In this document: positions 1-7,392 of the stretch, piece after piece
Layout: each line of letters begins with the position of its first letter
How positions within the stretch are numbered: position 1 is the first letter of the stretch
Assembly: GCA_937914945.1 (NCBI GenBank)
Contig: CALGJF010000052.1
Coordinates: 1-25,297 of the forward strand
DNA length: 25,297 nucleotides
Direction of reading: 5' to 3'
Source: an uncultured Bacteroidales bacterium
GTDB lineage: Bacteria > Bacteroidota > Bacteroidia > Bacteroidales > Bacteroidaceae
Translations under genes and position numbers: made by a program
The notes under the pieces: model-generated
The model's input: only the letters and a program-made list of their open reading frames with translations
Told to the model about the DNA's origin: nothing
Database searches by the model: none

Positions 1-583
1 CGAATGCTTGTTCAAGTGCAGCTTCTTCGGGCAATCCAACAGCCATAGGCCAACCTCCACGACAAATTAGAAAAGCAATGTCTTGCAATTTAAGTTCATT
101 CTTTTCCAGTATTTTCTCTGGAGCAGTAAATAAATTGCCAAGACTTACCTTTCCGTTTGACTCACCAGATTCAAACAAGGTCATAGGTCGCATAGTCAAC
201 CAAGCAAAGCGTCCTGTTCCGGAATGTTCTCTTTCCTCTTCAGCCTCCTTGTCGGGAACAGCAGAACCTGTTAAAATGAACTGCCCCATTTTGCGACGAT
301 GATCAACGGTATATCTTACTGCATCCCATAACTTGGGTACGGTTTGCCATTCATCAATAAGCATAGGTGTATCTCCTGATAAAGCAGCATCTGTATCTAT
401 TTCCAAAAGACTTTTGAAGTTGTTCTTTACATCAGTTCGAGCCAACAATATTTTGCTGGCTGCGACCTCCTCTGCTGTTGTGGTCTTTCCACACCATTTG
501 GGGCCTTCTATCAGTACGGCTCCCTTTGCCTGCAATTTCTTTTCAAGCAGGCTATCCATTATTCTATGTCTGTAACCATCCAT
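1..583 (-). CDS. AAA (AAA_14) / DUF4143 ATPase, 5' part only
   Basis: The reverse strand translates without a stop from an ATG at 583 to the window edge, giving 194 residues of an incomplete protein. It has the typical N-terminus of the AAA_14/DUF4143 ATPases common in Bacteroidota: Walker A GPKWCGKTTT (about residues 27-36), Walker B PMLIDEW (73-79), and a sensor-1-like ILTGSA (103-108). A RGGWP motif (175-179) marks the start of the C-terminal part, most of which lies outside the window. Family members are about 400 residues. Their cellular role is unknown; they are often annotated only as ATP-binding proteins. A second in-frame ATG lies at residue 9. The gene has a plausible promoter at 605-636 and unusual tandem repeats just upstream. 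The family call is confident; no function is claimed. Confidence 0.9.
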   Translation of the reverse strand, partial: MDGYRHRIMDSLLEKKLQAKGAVLIEGPKWCGKTTTAEEVAASKILLARTDVKNNFKSLLEIDTDAALSGDTPMLIDEWQTVPKLWDAVRYTVDHRRKMGQFILTGSAVPDKEAEEEREHSGTGRFAWLTMRPMTLFESGESNGKVSLGNLFTAPEKILEKNELKLQDIAFLICRGGWPMAVGLPEEAALEQAF

Positions 584-604
584 AAATTAAAGCATTTACT
601 ACTA

Positions 605-636
605 CAAAGGTAATTAAAAAATCTTATGTTCGGCAA
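605..636 (-). promoter_or_regulatory. Putative promoter of the DUF4143 ATPase gene
   Basis: On the reverse strand TACCTTTG (612-605) matches the Bacteroidota -7 consensus TAnnTTTG. A TTG lies 21 nt upstream (636-634) as a weak -33 element and falls inside the first CCGAA repeat. The predicted start site is about 15 nt before the ATG at 583. Inferred from consensus only. Confidence 0.5.
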
Positions 637-741
637 TTTGGAATAATATTTTTCGGCAATATGGCTTAAGATTATTCGGTAATTTAGATTTTACCCTACT
701 CCCTTTTCGGTGATTTGGCGTTAATTTATTCGGCAAAAAAG
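629..741 (-). repeat. Five 13-bp direct repeats with 23-bp period upstream of the ATPase gene
   Basis: Read on the reverse strand, the copies are CCAAATTGCCGAA (641-629), CCATATTGCCGAA (664-652), CTAAATTACCGAA (687-675), CCAAATCACCGAA (718-706) and CTTTTTTGCCGAA (741-729). Start-to-start spacing is 23, 23, 31 and 23 bp, with CCGAA invariant. The copy nearest the gene overlaps the presumed -33 element. Spacing near two helical turns puts the copies on roughly one DNA face, as expected for an array of protein-binding sites. The remainder of 584-816 shows no gene. Confidence 0.8.
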
Positions 742-816
742 CAGCTATGATACACGACGAACAAAAAAAGGCACTTTACACTGAAAATTAATTTTGTTTG
801 GCAATAAATTCACCCA

Positions 817-1869
817 TCACGCAGGATAATCCCCCCTGCCGTAATCTATATGAAACCCTATCTCCCCAAGGCGGGTGGCAAGCAGTTGCAGGCTTTGGGC
901 CGACTCGCTGCCACTGCTTTTTTTATTATCATATATTGAATATTTCTTGCGCACATCTGTTGGCGACAGATTGGGCATCACCACGTTGGCACCTGCCAAT
1001 ATGCCGCGCTCCATGCCGTCAGGCAGCAGTGTGGCAAGGGCGGTGGTAGCGGGAATAAGCGCCTTGGGGAAGCGCAAGCGAAGCAACGAAATGAGAAACA
1101 GCGTGAGCGTGGCACTACCCGCAGGTAATGTGGCAAATGGGGTGCCTGTTGCGGGGATAAAGGGGCCGATACCTATCATGTGGGGTTGTAGTTCATCGAG
1201 AAAGATAAAATCCTCGGCTATATTTTCGAGTGTCTGCCACGGCGAGCCTATCATCATGCCACTGCCCACCTGGTAACCGAGTTCTTTGAGTGTAAAAAGA
1301 CACTGTTTTCGATTTTCGGGGCTCATATTGGCAGGATGCAGCTGTTTGTAATGAGCAGCGGAAGCTGTTTCGTGGCGCAGAAGATAACGCGATGCACCTG
1401 CCGCGCGGAAAGCAGCATAAGCCTCGCGGCTGCGTTCACCCACCGAGAGAGTGATTGCTTTTTCGGGGTAGCGTTCATGGATGGCAGCCACCACATCGGT
1501 AACGAATTCATCGGTTTGCACAGGATCCTCACCACCCTGCAATACAAATGTATTGAAACCGAGTTCCGCACCTTGCGCACAGCACTCCATTATCTGCTCG
1601 TGGGACAAGCGGTAGCGCGACGCCTCCTTATTGGCACAACGCAAGCCACAGTAATAGCAATTATTCTTGCAAAAGGAGCTTATCTCCACAAGACCGCGAA
1701 TAAAGATACCCTTGCCAAACACCCTATCACATACCAAACGCGCAAGCGAGAATATTTCAGCGCGCTCCGCGCCTTCGGGCAACGAAAGCAGTGAAAGCCA
1801 ATGATGCTTTTCCATCGTTTTGCCCGATATTAAGCGGTCTGTTATGGCTAAAAACTCTGTTTTATTCAT
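817..1869 (-). CDS. hydE: [FeFe] hydrogenase H-cluster radical SAM maturase HydE
   Basis: HydE is a radical S-adenosylmethionine enzyme that works with HydG and HydF to build the 2Fe subcluster of [FeFe] hydrogenases in the cytoplasm. The radical SAM motif CKNNCYYC (CX3CX2C) is present near residue 67, followed by GLRCAN and the family-typical LQGGEDP and SVGERS blocks. The 350-residue length is normal for HydE. The frame is open a little further upstream through a TTG codon, but the ATG at 1869 gives the usual MNKTEF-like start and is chosen. The gene is divergent from the hydrogenase gene at 2038, which fits a maturation role. No hydF or hydG is in the window. BioB and PylB belong to the same superfamily, but the motif context and the neighbour favour HydE. 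Confidence 0.93.
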   Translation of the reverse strand: MNKTEFLAITDRLISGKTMEKHHWLSLLSLPEGAERAEIFSLARLVCDRVFGKGIFIRGLVEISSFCKNNCYYCGLRCANKEASRYRLSHEQIMECCAQGAELGFNTFVLQGGEDPVQTDEFVTDVVAAIHERYPEKAITLSVGERSREAYAAFRAAGASRYLLRHETASAAHYKQLHPANMSPENRKQCLFTLKELGYQVGSGMMIGSPWQTLENIAEDFIFLDELQPHMIGIGPFIPATGTPFATLPAGSATLTLFLISLLRLRFPKALIPATTALATLLPDGMERGILAGANVVMPNLSPTDVRKKYSIYDNKKSSGSESAQSLQLLATRLGEIGFHIDYGRGDYPA

Positions 1870-1899
1870 TTTTTTCACTTTTCGCAAGAAACATTATTG

Positions 1900-1907
1900 C
1901 AAAAATA
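1900..1907 (-). promoter_or_regulatory. Putative -7 box for hydE
   Basis: TATTTTTG on the reverse strand (1907-1900) matches TAnnTTTG and lies 30 nt before the hydE ATG. No convincing -33 TTTG was found, so support is consensus-only. No matching promoter was seen for the divergent hydA. Confidence 0.35.
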
Positions 1908-2037
1908 CAAGAAACAAAGTTTTTTTAACTATTTTTACAGCAAATTTTGTCGTCGCACGAATTTTGGGACAATCAACACAATTCTCTACGGCAATAACAA
2001 CGGCATATTATAGTATTAAAAAAACAGATTTGGAACT

Positions 2038-3477
2038 ATGGCATATAATAATAATGTTATGTTTGTAAGATATCGTCTATTGGCAGAGCTTGTGGCTATG
2101 TGGAAGAACGACGAACTCGTTGAAAAAATAGACCGCCTGCCCTATCTACTTCACCCGCGTAACCAAAAGCCCCAGGGCCGTTGCTGTATCCACAAGGAGC
2201 GTGCGGTTACGAAGTACAAAACTATGGCAATGCTCGGTTTCTCCATGAAAGACGAGCACGACGAAATCGACTCCCTGCAAAGCTATGCGCAGCGCATGAT
2301 GGAGAGGGAGAATATAGGCCAAGGAAAGGATATTCTTCATGTAATGGACGAGGCTTGTTCATCATGTATCAAAACAAACTACGAGGTATCGAACCTTTGC
2401 CGCGGCTGTGCAGCACGCCCATGCTACACCAACTGCCCAAAGGATGCCATATTCTACGATAACGACGGTAAGGCACATATAGACCACGATAAATGTATAA
2501 GCTGTGGCAAGTGTCATCAGGTGTGCCCCTATCATGCAATCATCTATATGCCTGTACCTTGCGAGGAGGCATGCCCCGTGAAGGCCATCTCAAAAGACGA
2601 GTATGGCGTGGAGCACATCGACCCCGAAAAGTGTATCTACTGCGGCAAATGCCTCAACGCCTGCCCCTTTGGTGCAATATTCGACAAGTGCGAGGTTTTC
2701 GATGTGCTGAAACGCATACGCCGTGGCGAAAAGGTTATTGCCATGGTGGCTCCCGCCGTGCTTGCACAATTCGGGCACCCCAGCGAGCAGGTATATGGCG
2801 CGCTCAAAGCAGTAGGTTTCAGCGATGTCATTGAGGTTGCTTATGGTGCTGAAGAGACCATACGCCGCGAGAGCGAGGAGCTGAAGGAGAAGATTGAGGA
2901 GGGTGCGGCATTCATGACAACAAGTTGCTGCCCCGCATATGTAAATCTTGCACGCAAGCACATTCCCGACCTTGTAAAATACGTATCTTCCACAGGCTCG
3001 CCTATGCACTACACTGCCGAATATGCCAAGGAGAAGTTCCCCGGCTGTGTAACGGTGTTCATCGCCCCCTGTGCCTCTAAAAAAGCCGAGGGTATTGAGG
3101 ATGCCAATGTCGATTTTGTGTGGACCTTCCGCGAGCTCGACTCTGTGATTCAAGGCATGGGTGTGGATATTGAGACCTCTATCCCCTACACACCTGCCGA
3201 GAGTGCCACAAAGGATGCACATAATTTTGCAAAGACAACAGGCGTATTCACTGCTGTAAAGAACTACATAGGGCAGGCCGACCTTGAAGGAACGGTTATT
3301 GCCGACCTAAACAAGAAGAACATAGCCATGCTGCGTGCATACGCAAAAACAGGCAAGTGCCCGACAAAGATGGTGGAGGTAATGTCGTGCCCGGGCGGCT
3401 GCATCACAGGCCCATGTTCATGCAGCGAGGGAGGCGAAGCATCGAGAAGATTCGAAGCCGAGGTTAAACGCAAATAA
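2038..3477 (+). CDS. hydA: Monomeric [FeFe] hydrogenase (group B type)
   Basis: This is an iron-only hydrogenase that interconverts protons and H2, probably cytoplasmic and linked to ferredoxin. The N-terminal half carries ferredoxin-type 4Fe-4S motifs (Cys 121/124/129/133, 153/156/159/163 and 199/202/205/209, with an extra Cys175/179 pair). The H-cluster domain has all three signatures: L1 TTSCCPAY (294-301), L2 PCASKKAE (344-351) and L3 EVMSCPGGCITGPC (447-460). Both adjacent cysteines of L1 are present. The Trp of the usual TSCCPxW is Tyr, as expected of the group B hydrogenases common in Bacteroidales (a by-eye assignment). The 479-residue length fits. The ATG at 2038 is chosen because the N-terminal NNNVMFVRYRL segment resembles Bacteroidales homologues; there is no ribosome-binding site. 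The maturase hydE is divergent, 168 bp away. Confidence 0.93.
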   Translation: MAYNNNVMFVRYRLLAELVAMWKNDELVEKIDRLPYLLHPRNQKPQGRCCIHKERAVTKYKTMAMLGFSMKDEHDEIDSLQSYAQRMMERENIGQGKDILHVMDEACSSCIKTNYEVSNLCRGCAARPCYTNCPKDAIFYDNDGKAHIDHDKCISCGKCHQVCPYHAIIYMPVPCEEACPVKAISKDEYGVEHIDPEKCIYCGKCLNACPFGAIFDKCEVFDVLKRIRRGEKVIAMVAPAVLAQFGHPSEQVYGALKAVGFSDVIEVAYGAEETIRRESEELKEKIEEGAAFMTTSCCPAYVNLARKHIPDLVKYVSSTGSPMHYTAEYAKEKFPGCVTVFIAPCASKKAEGIEDANVDFVWTFRELDSVIQGMGVDIETSIPYTPAESATKDAHNFAKTTGVFTAVKNYIGQADLEGTVIADLNKKNIAMLRAYAKTGKCPTKMVEVMSCPGGCITGPCSCSEGGEASRRFEAEVKRK

Positions 3478-3480
3478 AGC

Positions 3481-3487
3481 AAGGAGG
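3481..3487 (+). promoter_or_regulatory. Shine-Dalgarno site before phoH
   Basis: AAGGAGG sits 11 nt before the ATG at 3499, right after the hydA stop. A full-consensus site is unusual for Bacteroidota, although the spacing is slightly long. It supports the 3499 start. Confidence 0.6.
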
Positions 3488-3498
3488 ATATCCGCTAA

Positions 3499-4464
3499 AT
3501 GATTGAACGTCATATAATACTCGAAGGGATAGACCTTGTGGGCTTCTACGGCACCGGCAACACCCATTTGCAGATGCTCAAAAAGCTACACCCTAAATTG
3601 CGCATCGTTGCACGCGACAATGTTATAAAAGCCATTGGCGATGAAGAGGAACTCGAGCGTTTCTACAAGGTGGTTGAAAGGCTCATCGAATACTGTACCA
3701 AGTACAACAGCTTGAGCGAAGAGGCCATAATAGATGCCGTAAACGGCAAGAAGAGCGATAAGGGCAACGACAGCAATGTAATAGTATATAACATCAACGG
3801 AAAGCCCATATACCCCCGCAGCGAAAACCAATGTCGCCTGGTGGAGGAGTTTAAGAAGAACGACATGCTCTTTGCCGTGGGCCCTGCCGGAACAGGAAAA
3901 ACCTACACCGCCATAGCCCTTGCCGTGCGAGCATTGAAGAACAAGGAGATAAGGAAAATCATACTCAGCCGCCCCGCGGTGGAGGCTGGCGAGAAACTCG
4001 GATTCCTCCCCGGCGATATGCGCGACAAGATAGACCCCTATCTGCAACCGCTATACGATGCCTTGGAGGATATGATTCCAATGGCCAAGCTAAAGGAGTT
4101 TATGGAAATGAATGTTATTCAGATAGCGCCGCTTGCCTTTATGCGTGGCCGCACACTGAACGATGCAATAGTAATTCTTGACGAGGCACAGAACACTACC
4201 CCGCAACAGATAAAGATGTTCCTCACCCGCATGGGCAGCAACACCAAGATGATTATAACGGGCGACCTCACACAGATTGACCTTCCACAGCACCAAAATT
4301 CGGGCCTTATACAAGCCACCAGGATATTGAAGGATGTGAAAGGCATAGGGTTTGTAACGCTGGGTAAAAAGGATATAGTGCGCCACAAATTGGTAACACG
4401 CATTGTGGATGCATACGAGAGCTACGAAAAAGTGGAAAGAGCAAAGTGGAAAGATGAAAGTTGA
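3499..4464 (+). CDS. phoH: PhoH-like ATPase
   Basis: Cytoplasmic P-loop ATPase of the PhoH (YbeZ) family, related to the nucleotide-binding half of superfamily 1 helicases. In other bacteria it is linked to RNA metabolism and ribosome-associated factors, but its exact reaction is unsettled. Walker A is GPAGTGKT (128-135) and Walker B is VILDEAQ (225-231), with downstream helicase-like motifs TGDLTQIDLP and QNSGL. The N-terminal 100 residues match the usual PhoH extension, and the 321-residue length is normal. It follows hydA by 21 bp and precedes purC, an arrangement I recognise from Bacteroides genomes. The C-terminal residues are lysine- and glutamate-rich. Only the family is certain. Confidence 0.92.
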   Translation: MIERHIILEGIDLVGFYGTGNTHLQMLKKLHPKLRIVARDNVIKAIGDEEELERFYKVVERLIEYCTKYNSLSEEAIIDAVNGKKSDKGNDSNVIVYNINGKPIYPRSENQCRLVEEFKKNDMLFAVGPAGTGKTYTAIALAVRALKNKEIRKIILSRPAVEAGEKLGFLPGDMRDKIDPYLQPLYDALEDMIPMAKLKEFMEMNVIQIAPLAFMRGRTLNDAIVILDEAQNTTPQQIKMFLTRMGSNTKMIITGDLTQIDLPQHQNSGLIQATRILKDVKGIGFVTLGKKDIVRHKLVTRIVDAYESYEKVERAKWKDES

Positions 4465-4516
4465 GAGCGAAAGCGAACAACTTAGACAATACGAGCAGTG
4501 GAAGGTCGCACGTAGC

Positions 4517-4563
4517 ACTCCCTCCCCTCAGTCACTTCGTGACAGCTCCCCTCGGGCAGGGGC
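4517..4563. repeat. REP-like palindromic intergenic element
   Basis: The 181-bp phoH-purC gap holds a C/G-rich block unlike its AT-rich surroundings. It contains the hairpin GTCAC-TTC-GTGAC (4531-4543) followed by CCCCT-CGGGC-AGGGG (4548-4562), and an upstream CTCCCCT copy that could pair with the same AGGGG. Such short double-hairpin blocks in gaps are typical of REP/MITE-like interspersed repeats. Only one copy is visible here, so dispersal in the genome is inferred. Confidence 0.55.
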
Positions 4564-4645
4564 GCAATTCAGGGTTGCGAAAAGCGAATGCTGGCGAAGA
4601 GCTAATATTATTTTGAAAGAATAGAGAATAAAATAACATACGATT

Positions 4646-5590
4646 ATGGCAAAAGCATTAACCAACACCGAGTTTCATTTTAAGAAACAAAAGAGTGTTT
4701 ATCACGGAAAAGTACGCGATGTTTACGACATCAATGACGAAAAATTGGTAATGGTGGCAACAGACCGCATTTCGGCGTTCGACGTAGTGCTGCCCAAAGG
4801 TATTCCCTTCAAAGGACAGGTGCTGAACCAGATTGCAGCCACTTTCCTTGACGCAACCGCCGACATTGTGCCCAACTGGAAACTTGCAACACCCGACCCC
4901 ATGGTAACCGTGGGAATAAAGTGCGAAGGATTCCGTGTGGAGATGATTATACGCGGATACCTCACCGGCAGCGCATGGAGAGAGTACAAGAACGGCAGTC
5001 GCTCTCTCTGCGGTGTAACCCTGCCCGACGGCATGCGCGAGAACGAGAAGTTCCCCACACCCATTATCACCCCCACAACAAAGGCCGATGAGGGCCACGA
5101 CGAGAATATCTCAAAAGATGAGATTATAGCCCAAGGCATTGTGAGCAAGGAGGATTATGAGCAGTTGGAGAAATACACATACGCACTCTTTGAACGTGGT
5201 AGCCAAATGGCAGCCGAGAAGGGCCTCATCCTTGTTGATACAAAGTATGAGTTTGGCAAACGCGACGGCAAAATCTACTTGATAGACGAGATTCACACCC
5301 CCGACTCTTCGCGCTACTTCTATGCCGACGGCTACGAGGAGAAATTCGAGAAGGGCGAGCCACAGAAACAGTTGTCAAAGGAATTCGTGCGCCAATGGCT
5401 CATAGAGAACGGCTTTATGGGCCGCGAGGGCGAGCAGGTACCCGAGATGAGCGACGAGTATGTAAACAGCGTATCGGAGCGTTACATAGAACTATACGAA
5501 CACATTGTAGGCAAGCCTTTTGTTAAGGGTGATACCGACCACATTGAGGAGCGCATAGAGCAAAATATAAAGGATTACCTGGAGCTTTAA
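4646..5590 (+). CDS. purC: Phosphoribosylaminoimidazole-succinocarboxamide (SAICAR) synthase
   Basis: Cytoplasmic purine enzyme that joins CAIR and aspartate using ATP to make SAICAR. The protein shows the SAICAR synthetase hallmarks: YHGKVRDVYDI near the N-terminus, ATDRISAFDVVLP, the signature IIRGYLTGSAWREY, and LILVDTKYEFG followed by DEIHTPDSSRYF. Its 314 residues match the longer Bacteroidota and eukaryote-like form rather than the roughly 240-residue enterobacterial form. The ATG at 4646 gives the conserved start MAKALTNTEF. It lies downstream of phoH and the REP-like element, and a perfect hairpin (5618-5646) follows its stop. Confidence 0.97.
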   Translation: MAKALTNTEFHFKKQKSVYHGKVRDVYDINDEKLVMVATDRISAFDVVLPKGIPFKGQVLNQIAATFLDATADIVPNWKLATPDPMVTVGIKCEGFRVEMIIRGYLTGSAWREYKNGSRSLCGVTLPDGMRENEKFPTPIITPTTKADEGHDENISKDEIIAQGIVSKEDYEQLEKYTYALFERGSQMAAEKGLILVDTKYEFGKRDGKIYLIDEIHTPDSSRYFYADGYEEKFEKGEPQKQLSKEFVRQWLIENGFMGREGEQVPEMSDEYVNSVSERYIELYEHIVGKPFVKGDTDHIEERIEQNIKDYLEL

Positions 5591-5617
5591 TTCAGGCAAT
5601 GGAATATTTAGCAATAT

Positions 5618-5646
5618 AACGAGAGCGGCAGAATGCCGCTCTCGTT
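5618..5646 (+). terminator. Perfect 13-bp hairpin after purC
   Basis: AACGAGAGCGGCA (5618-5630) pairs perfectly with TGCCGCTCTCGTT (5634-5646) around a GAA loop. No long T run follows, so it may be a weak terminator or an RNA-processing or stability hairpin. It overlaps an upstream ATG (5633) in the aroE frame, which argues against that start. Confidence 0.65.
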
Positions 5647-5662
5647 GTTAAGGAATGAAGTT

Positions 5663-6415
5663 ATGGAGAAAAAAGAGTACGGAATAATTGGCTACCCCCT
5701 TGGACAATCGGCCTCACCCGCCTTTTTCAACAAAAAATTTGCCGATGAGGGGATAAATGCCCAATATATTCCCTTTGAGATTGAGTGTATAGAGGATTTA
5801 CGCGAGGTATTAAAACAACATCCGCAGTTGCAGGGGTTCAACGTAACCATACCATACAAATTGCAGGTAATGCGTTTTCTCGAAGGGTTGAGCCCCGCAG
5901 CCGAAGGTATACAGGCTGTGAATGTGGTGAAGGTGGAGCACGATGCCGACGGCACCCCGCACCTGTTTGGGCACAACAGCGATGTTATAGGTTTCACACG
6001 CTCATTGGAACCGCTAACCAAGGGCAAACACACAAAGGCGCTTATATTAGGCACGGGCGGCGTATCCAAGGCTGTTGCCTACTCGCTCACACAGATGGGA
6101 ATTGAATACATTTTCGTTTCGCGCAAAGCAAGCGAAAAAGCTATTGCATACGAGCAACTGACCGACAAGATTATGCGCACCCACACACTCATAATAAACT
6201 GCACACCGCTTGGCATGGTGGGACACGGCATAGACCAATGCCCCGCTATCCCATACGAGCAACTGAATGAGAGCCATCTGCTCTACGACATTGTATATAA
6301 CCCCGAAAACACTCTGTTCCTGCAAAAGGGAGCGGCACAAGGTGCCGCCACAAAGAGCGGCTACGAAATGTGGTACTTGCAAGCGTTGGCATCGTGGGAG
6401 ATTTGGAACAAGTGA
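5663..6415 (+). CDS. aroE: Shikimate dehydrogenase
   Basis: NADPH-dependent reduction of 3-dehydroshikimate to shikimate in aromatic amino acid and folate precursor synthesis. Visible motifs are the shikimate-binding SASPAFFN near residue 16, NVTIPYK with the catalytic lysine, the Rossmann loop GTGGVSKA, NCTPLGM, DIVYNP, and the C-terminal GYEMWYLQA with the substrate-binding Gln. The frame is open from an ATG at 5633, but that codon lies inside the purC hairpin. The ATG at 5663 gives the usual MEKKEYGIIGYPL start and a 251-residue enzyme. In related genomes a ubiE/menG gene often lies between purC and aroE; it is absent here. Confidence 0.95.
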   Translation: MEKKEYGIIGYPLGQSASPAFFNKKFADEGINAQYIPFEIECIEDLREVLKQHPQLQGFNVTIPYKLQVMRFLEGLSPAAEGIQAVNVVKVEHDADGTPHLFGHNSDVIGFTRSLEPLTKGKHTKALILGTGGVSKAVAYSLTQMGIEYIFVSRKASEKAIAYEQLTDKIMRTHTLIINCTPLGMVGHGIDQCPAIPYEQLNESHLLYDIVYNPENTLFLQKGAAQGAATKSGYEMWYLQALASWEIWNK

Positions 6416-6478
6416 ACCATGGCTGTCTTGGGTAAATAGAAAAACCACCGAAAACAATCTTGATTTCTTTTACACAAA

Positions 6479-6512
6479 CAAAAACAGCTGCAACTGATTG
6501 CAGCTGTTTTTG
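6479..6512. terminator. Bidirectional terminator between aroE and the Sel1 gene
   Basis: CAAAAACAGCTGCAA (6479-6493) and TTGCAGCTGTTTTTG (6498-6512) form a perfect 15-bp stem with a CTGA loop. The A- and T-rich ends give a U tail in either direction, suiting the convergent genes. Confidence 0.85.
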
Positions 6513-6531
6513 TCTCTAATCGGATAATATA

Positions 6532-7275
6532 CTACTGATGAATTAGTTTATTTGCAGCAAAAACATCACCAAGCTCTGCGGCATTCTTATACCAACGATA
6601 TGCTTCAAGTTTATTTTGGGCAATACCAACACCCATTTCATAGCATGTCGCAAGATTTACCATAGCTTTGACATGCCCGTTTTCCGCAGCTTTCTTCCAC
6701 CATCTATAAGCAAGGGTATAATCCTGTTCAACGCCTCTGCCTGCTGCATAACAGATACCAACATTCATTTCGGCCTCGATGTTACCTTTTTTTGCTGCTG
6801 AACTATACAAGCAAAAAGCTTTATCATAGTCCACATCTACACCGCGCCCAAAGAAATAACAAGAACCAAGATTATTTTCTGCCTCAGGGATGCAGGCTTC
6901 CGCAGCCTGTGCGTACCATTCAAACGAAAGTCTTTGCTCGGCTGCAAGAACGCCCTCAACACCCGTTTCATAAATTTTCCCTAATTGATACGCTGCCTCG
7001 GGTATTCCATTATCGGCAGCTTTAATGAAATATAATATAGCCTTGCGTATATCCTTTTCCACCCCGTTGCCACCAAGATAATATAGTTGCCCCAAATCGT
7101 AACACGCAGCATAGTTACCTTCATCTACAAGCAATTCCAAATTCTTCACCAAATCCTGATGCTTACCGGTGCTTACAGAGTGGGGAAATTTATTATCATG
7201 CAAGGAGTCTTTATCATTATGTTTATCTATTCCAAACAATTTGAATAACGCACTAAATAAGTTTCTGATTCTCAT
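6532..7275 (-). CDS. Sel1-repeat (TPR-like) protein
   Basis: A 247-residue protein with about five consecutive 36-residue Sel1-like repeats starting near residue 54. They are recognisable by recurring A-x-x-x-L-G-x-x-Y-x-x-G-x-G-V and A-x-x-W/Y-x-x-x-A-A-x-x-G patterns. Sel1 repeats form alpha-solenoids that serve as protein-interaction scaffolds; the partner is unknown. The first 50 residues are charged and probably disordered, and I see no signal peptide or lipobox, so a cytoplasmic location is likely. Its base composition is more AT-rich than the neighbouring housekeeping genes. It is convergent with aroE and lies 117 bp downstream of the ADP-ribosylglycohydrolase gene on the same strand; co-transcription is possible but unsupported. 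The 117-bp gap shows no clear signal. Confidence 0.85.
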   Translation of the reverse strand: MRIRNLFSALFKLFGIDKHNDKDSLHDNKFPHSVSTGKHQDLVKNLELLVDEGNYAACYDLGQLYYLGGNGVEKDIRKAILYFIKAADNGIPEAAYQLGKIYETGVEGVLAAEQRLSFEWYAQAAEACIPEAENNLGSCYFFGRGVDVDYDKAFCLYSSAAKKGNIEAEMNVGICYAAGRGVEQDYTLAYRWWKKAAENGHVKAMVNLATCYEMGVGIAQNKLEAYRWYKNAAELGDVFAANKLIHQ

Positions 7276-7392
7276 ACATCCTACAATTCAATAAAACATT
7301 TCCCCTAAAAAGTGTACCCGCTTACCGAGCCAAACACTTAATATATTCATTGTTACAAATTATAGAGCGAGCTTATTCCTACAATCTATCAA

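Noticed and set aside
629..741. Possible CRISPR-like array from the regular repeats
   Set aside because: The repeats are only 13 bp and imperfect, with spacers of 10 or 18 bp and no cas genes; phased binding sites fit better.
584..816. Small RNA or tRNA gene in the gap
   Set aside because: No cloverleaf or conserved RNA was seen; the repeats and promoter explain the visible structure.
2590..3222. 210-codon antisense open frame within hydA
   Set aside because: It lies wholly inside the well-supported hydrogenase gene, has low-complexity shadow-type composition and resembles no known family.
4403..4624. Small open frame across the phoH end and the REP-like element
   Set aside because: Out of frame with phoH, runs through the palindromic repeat, and has no recognisable protein signature.
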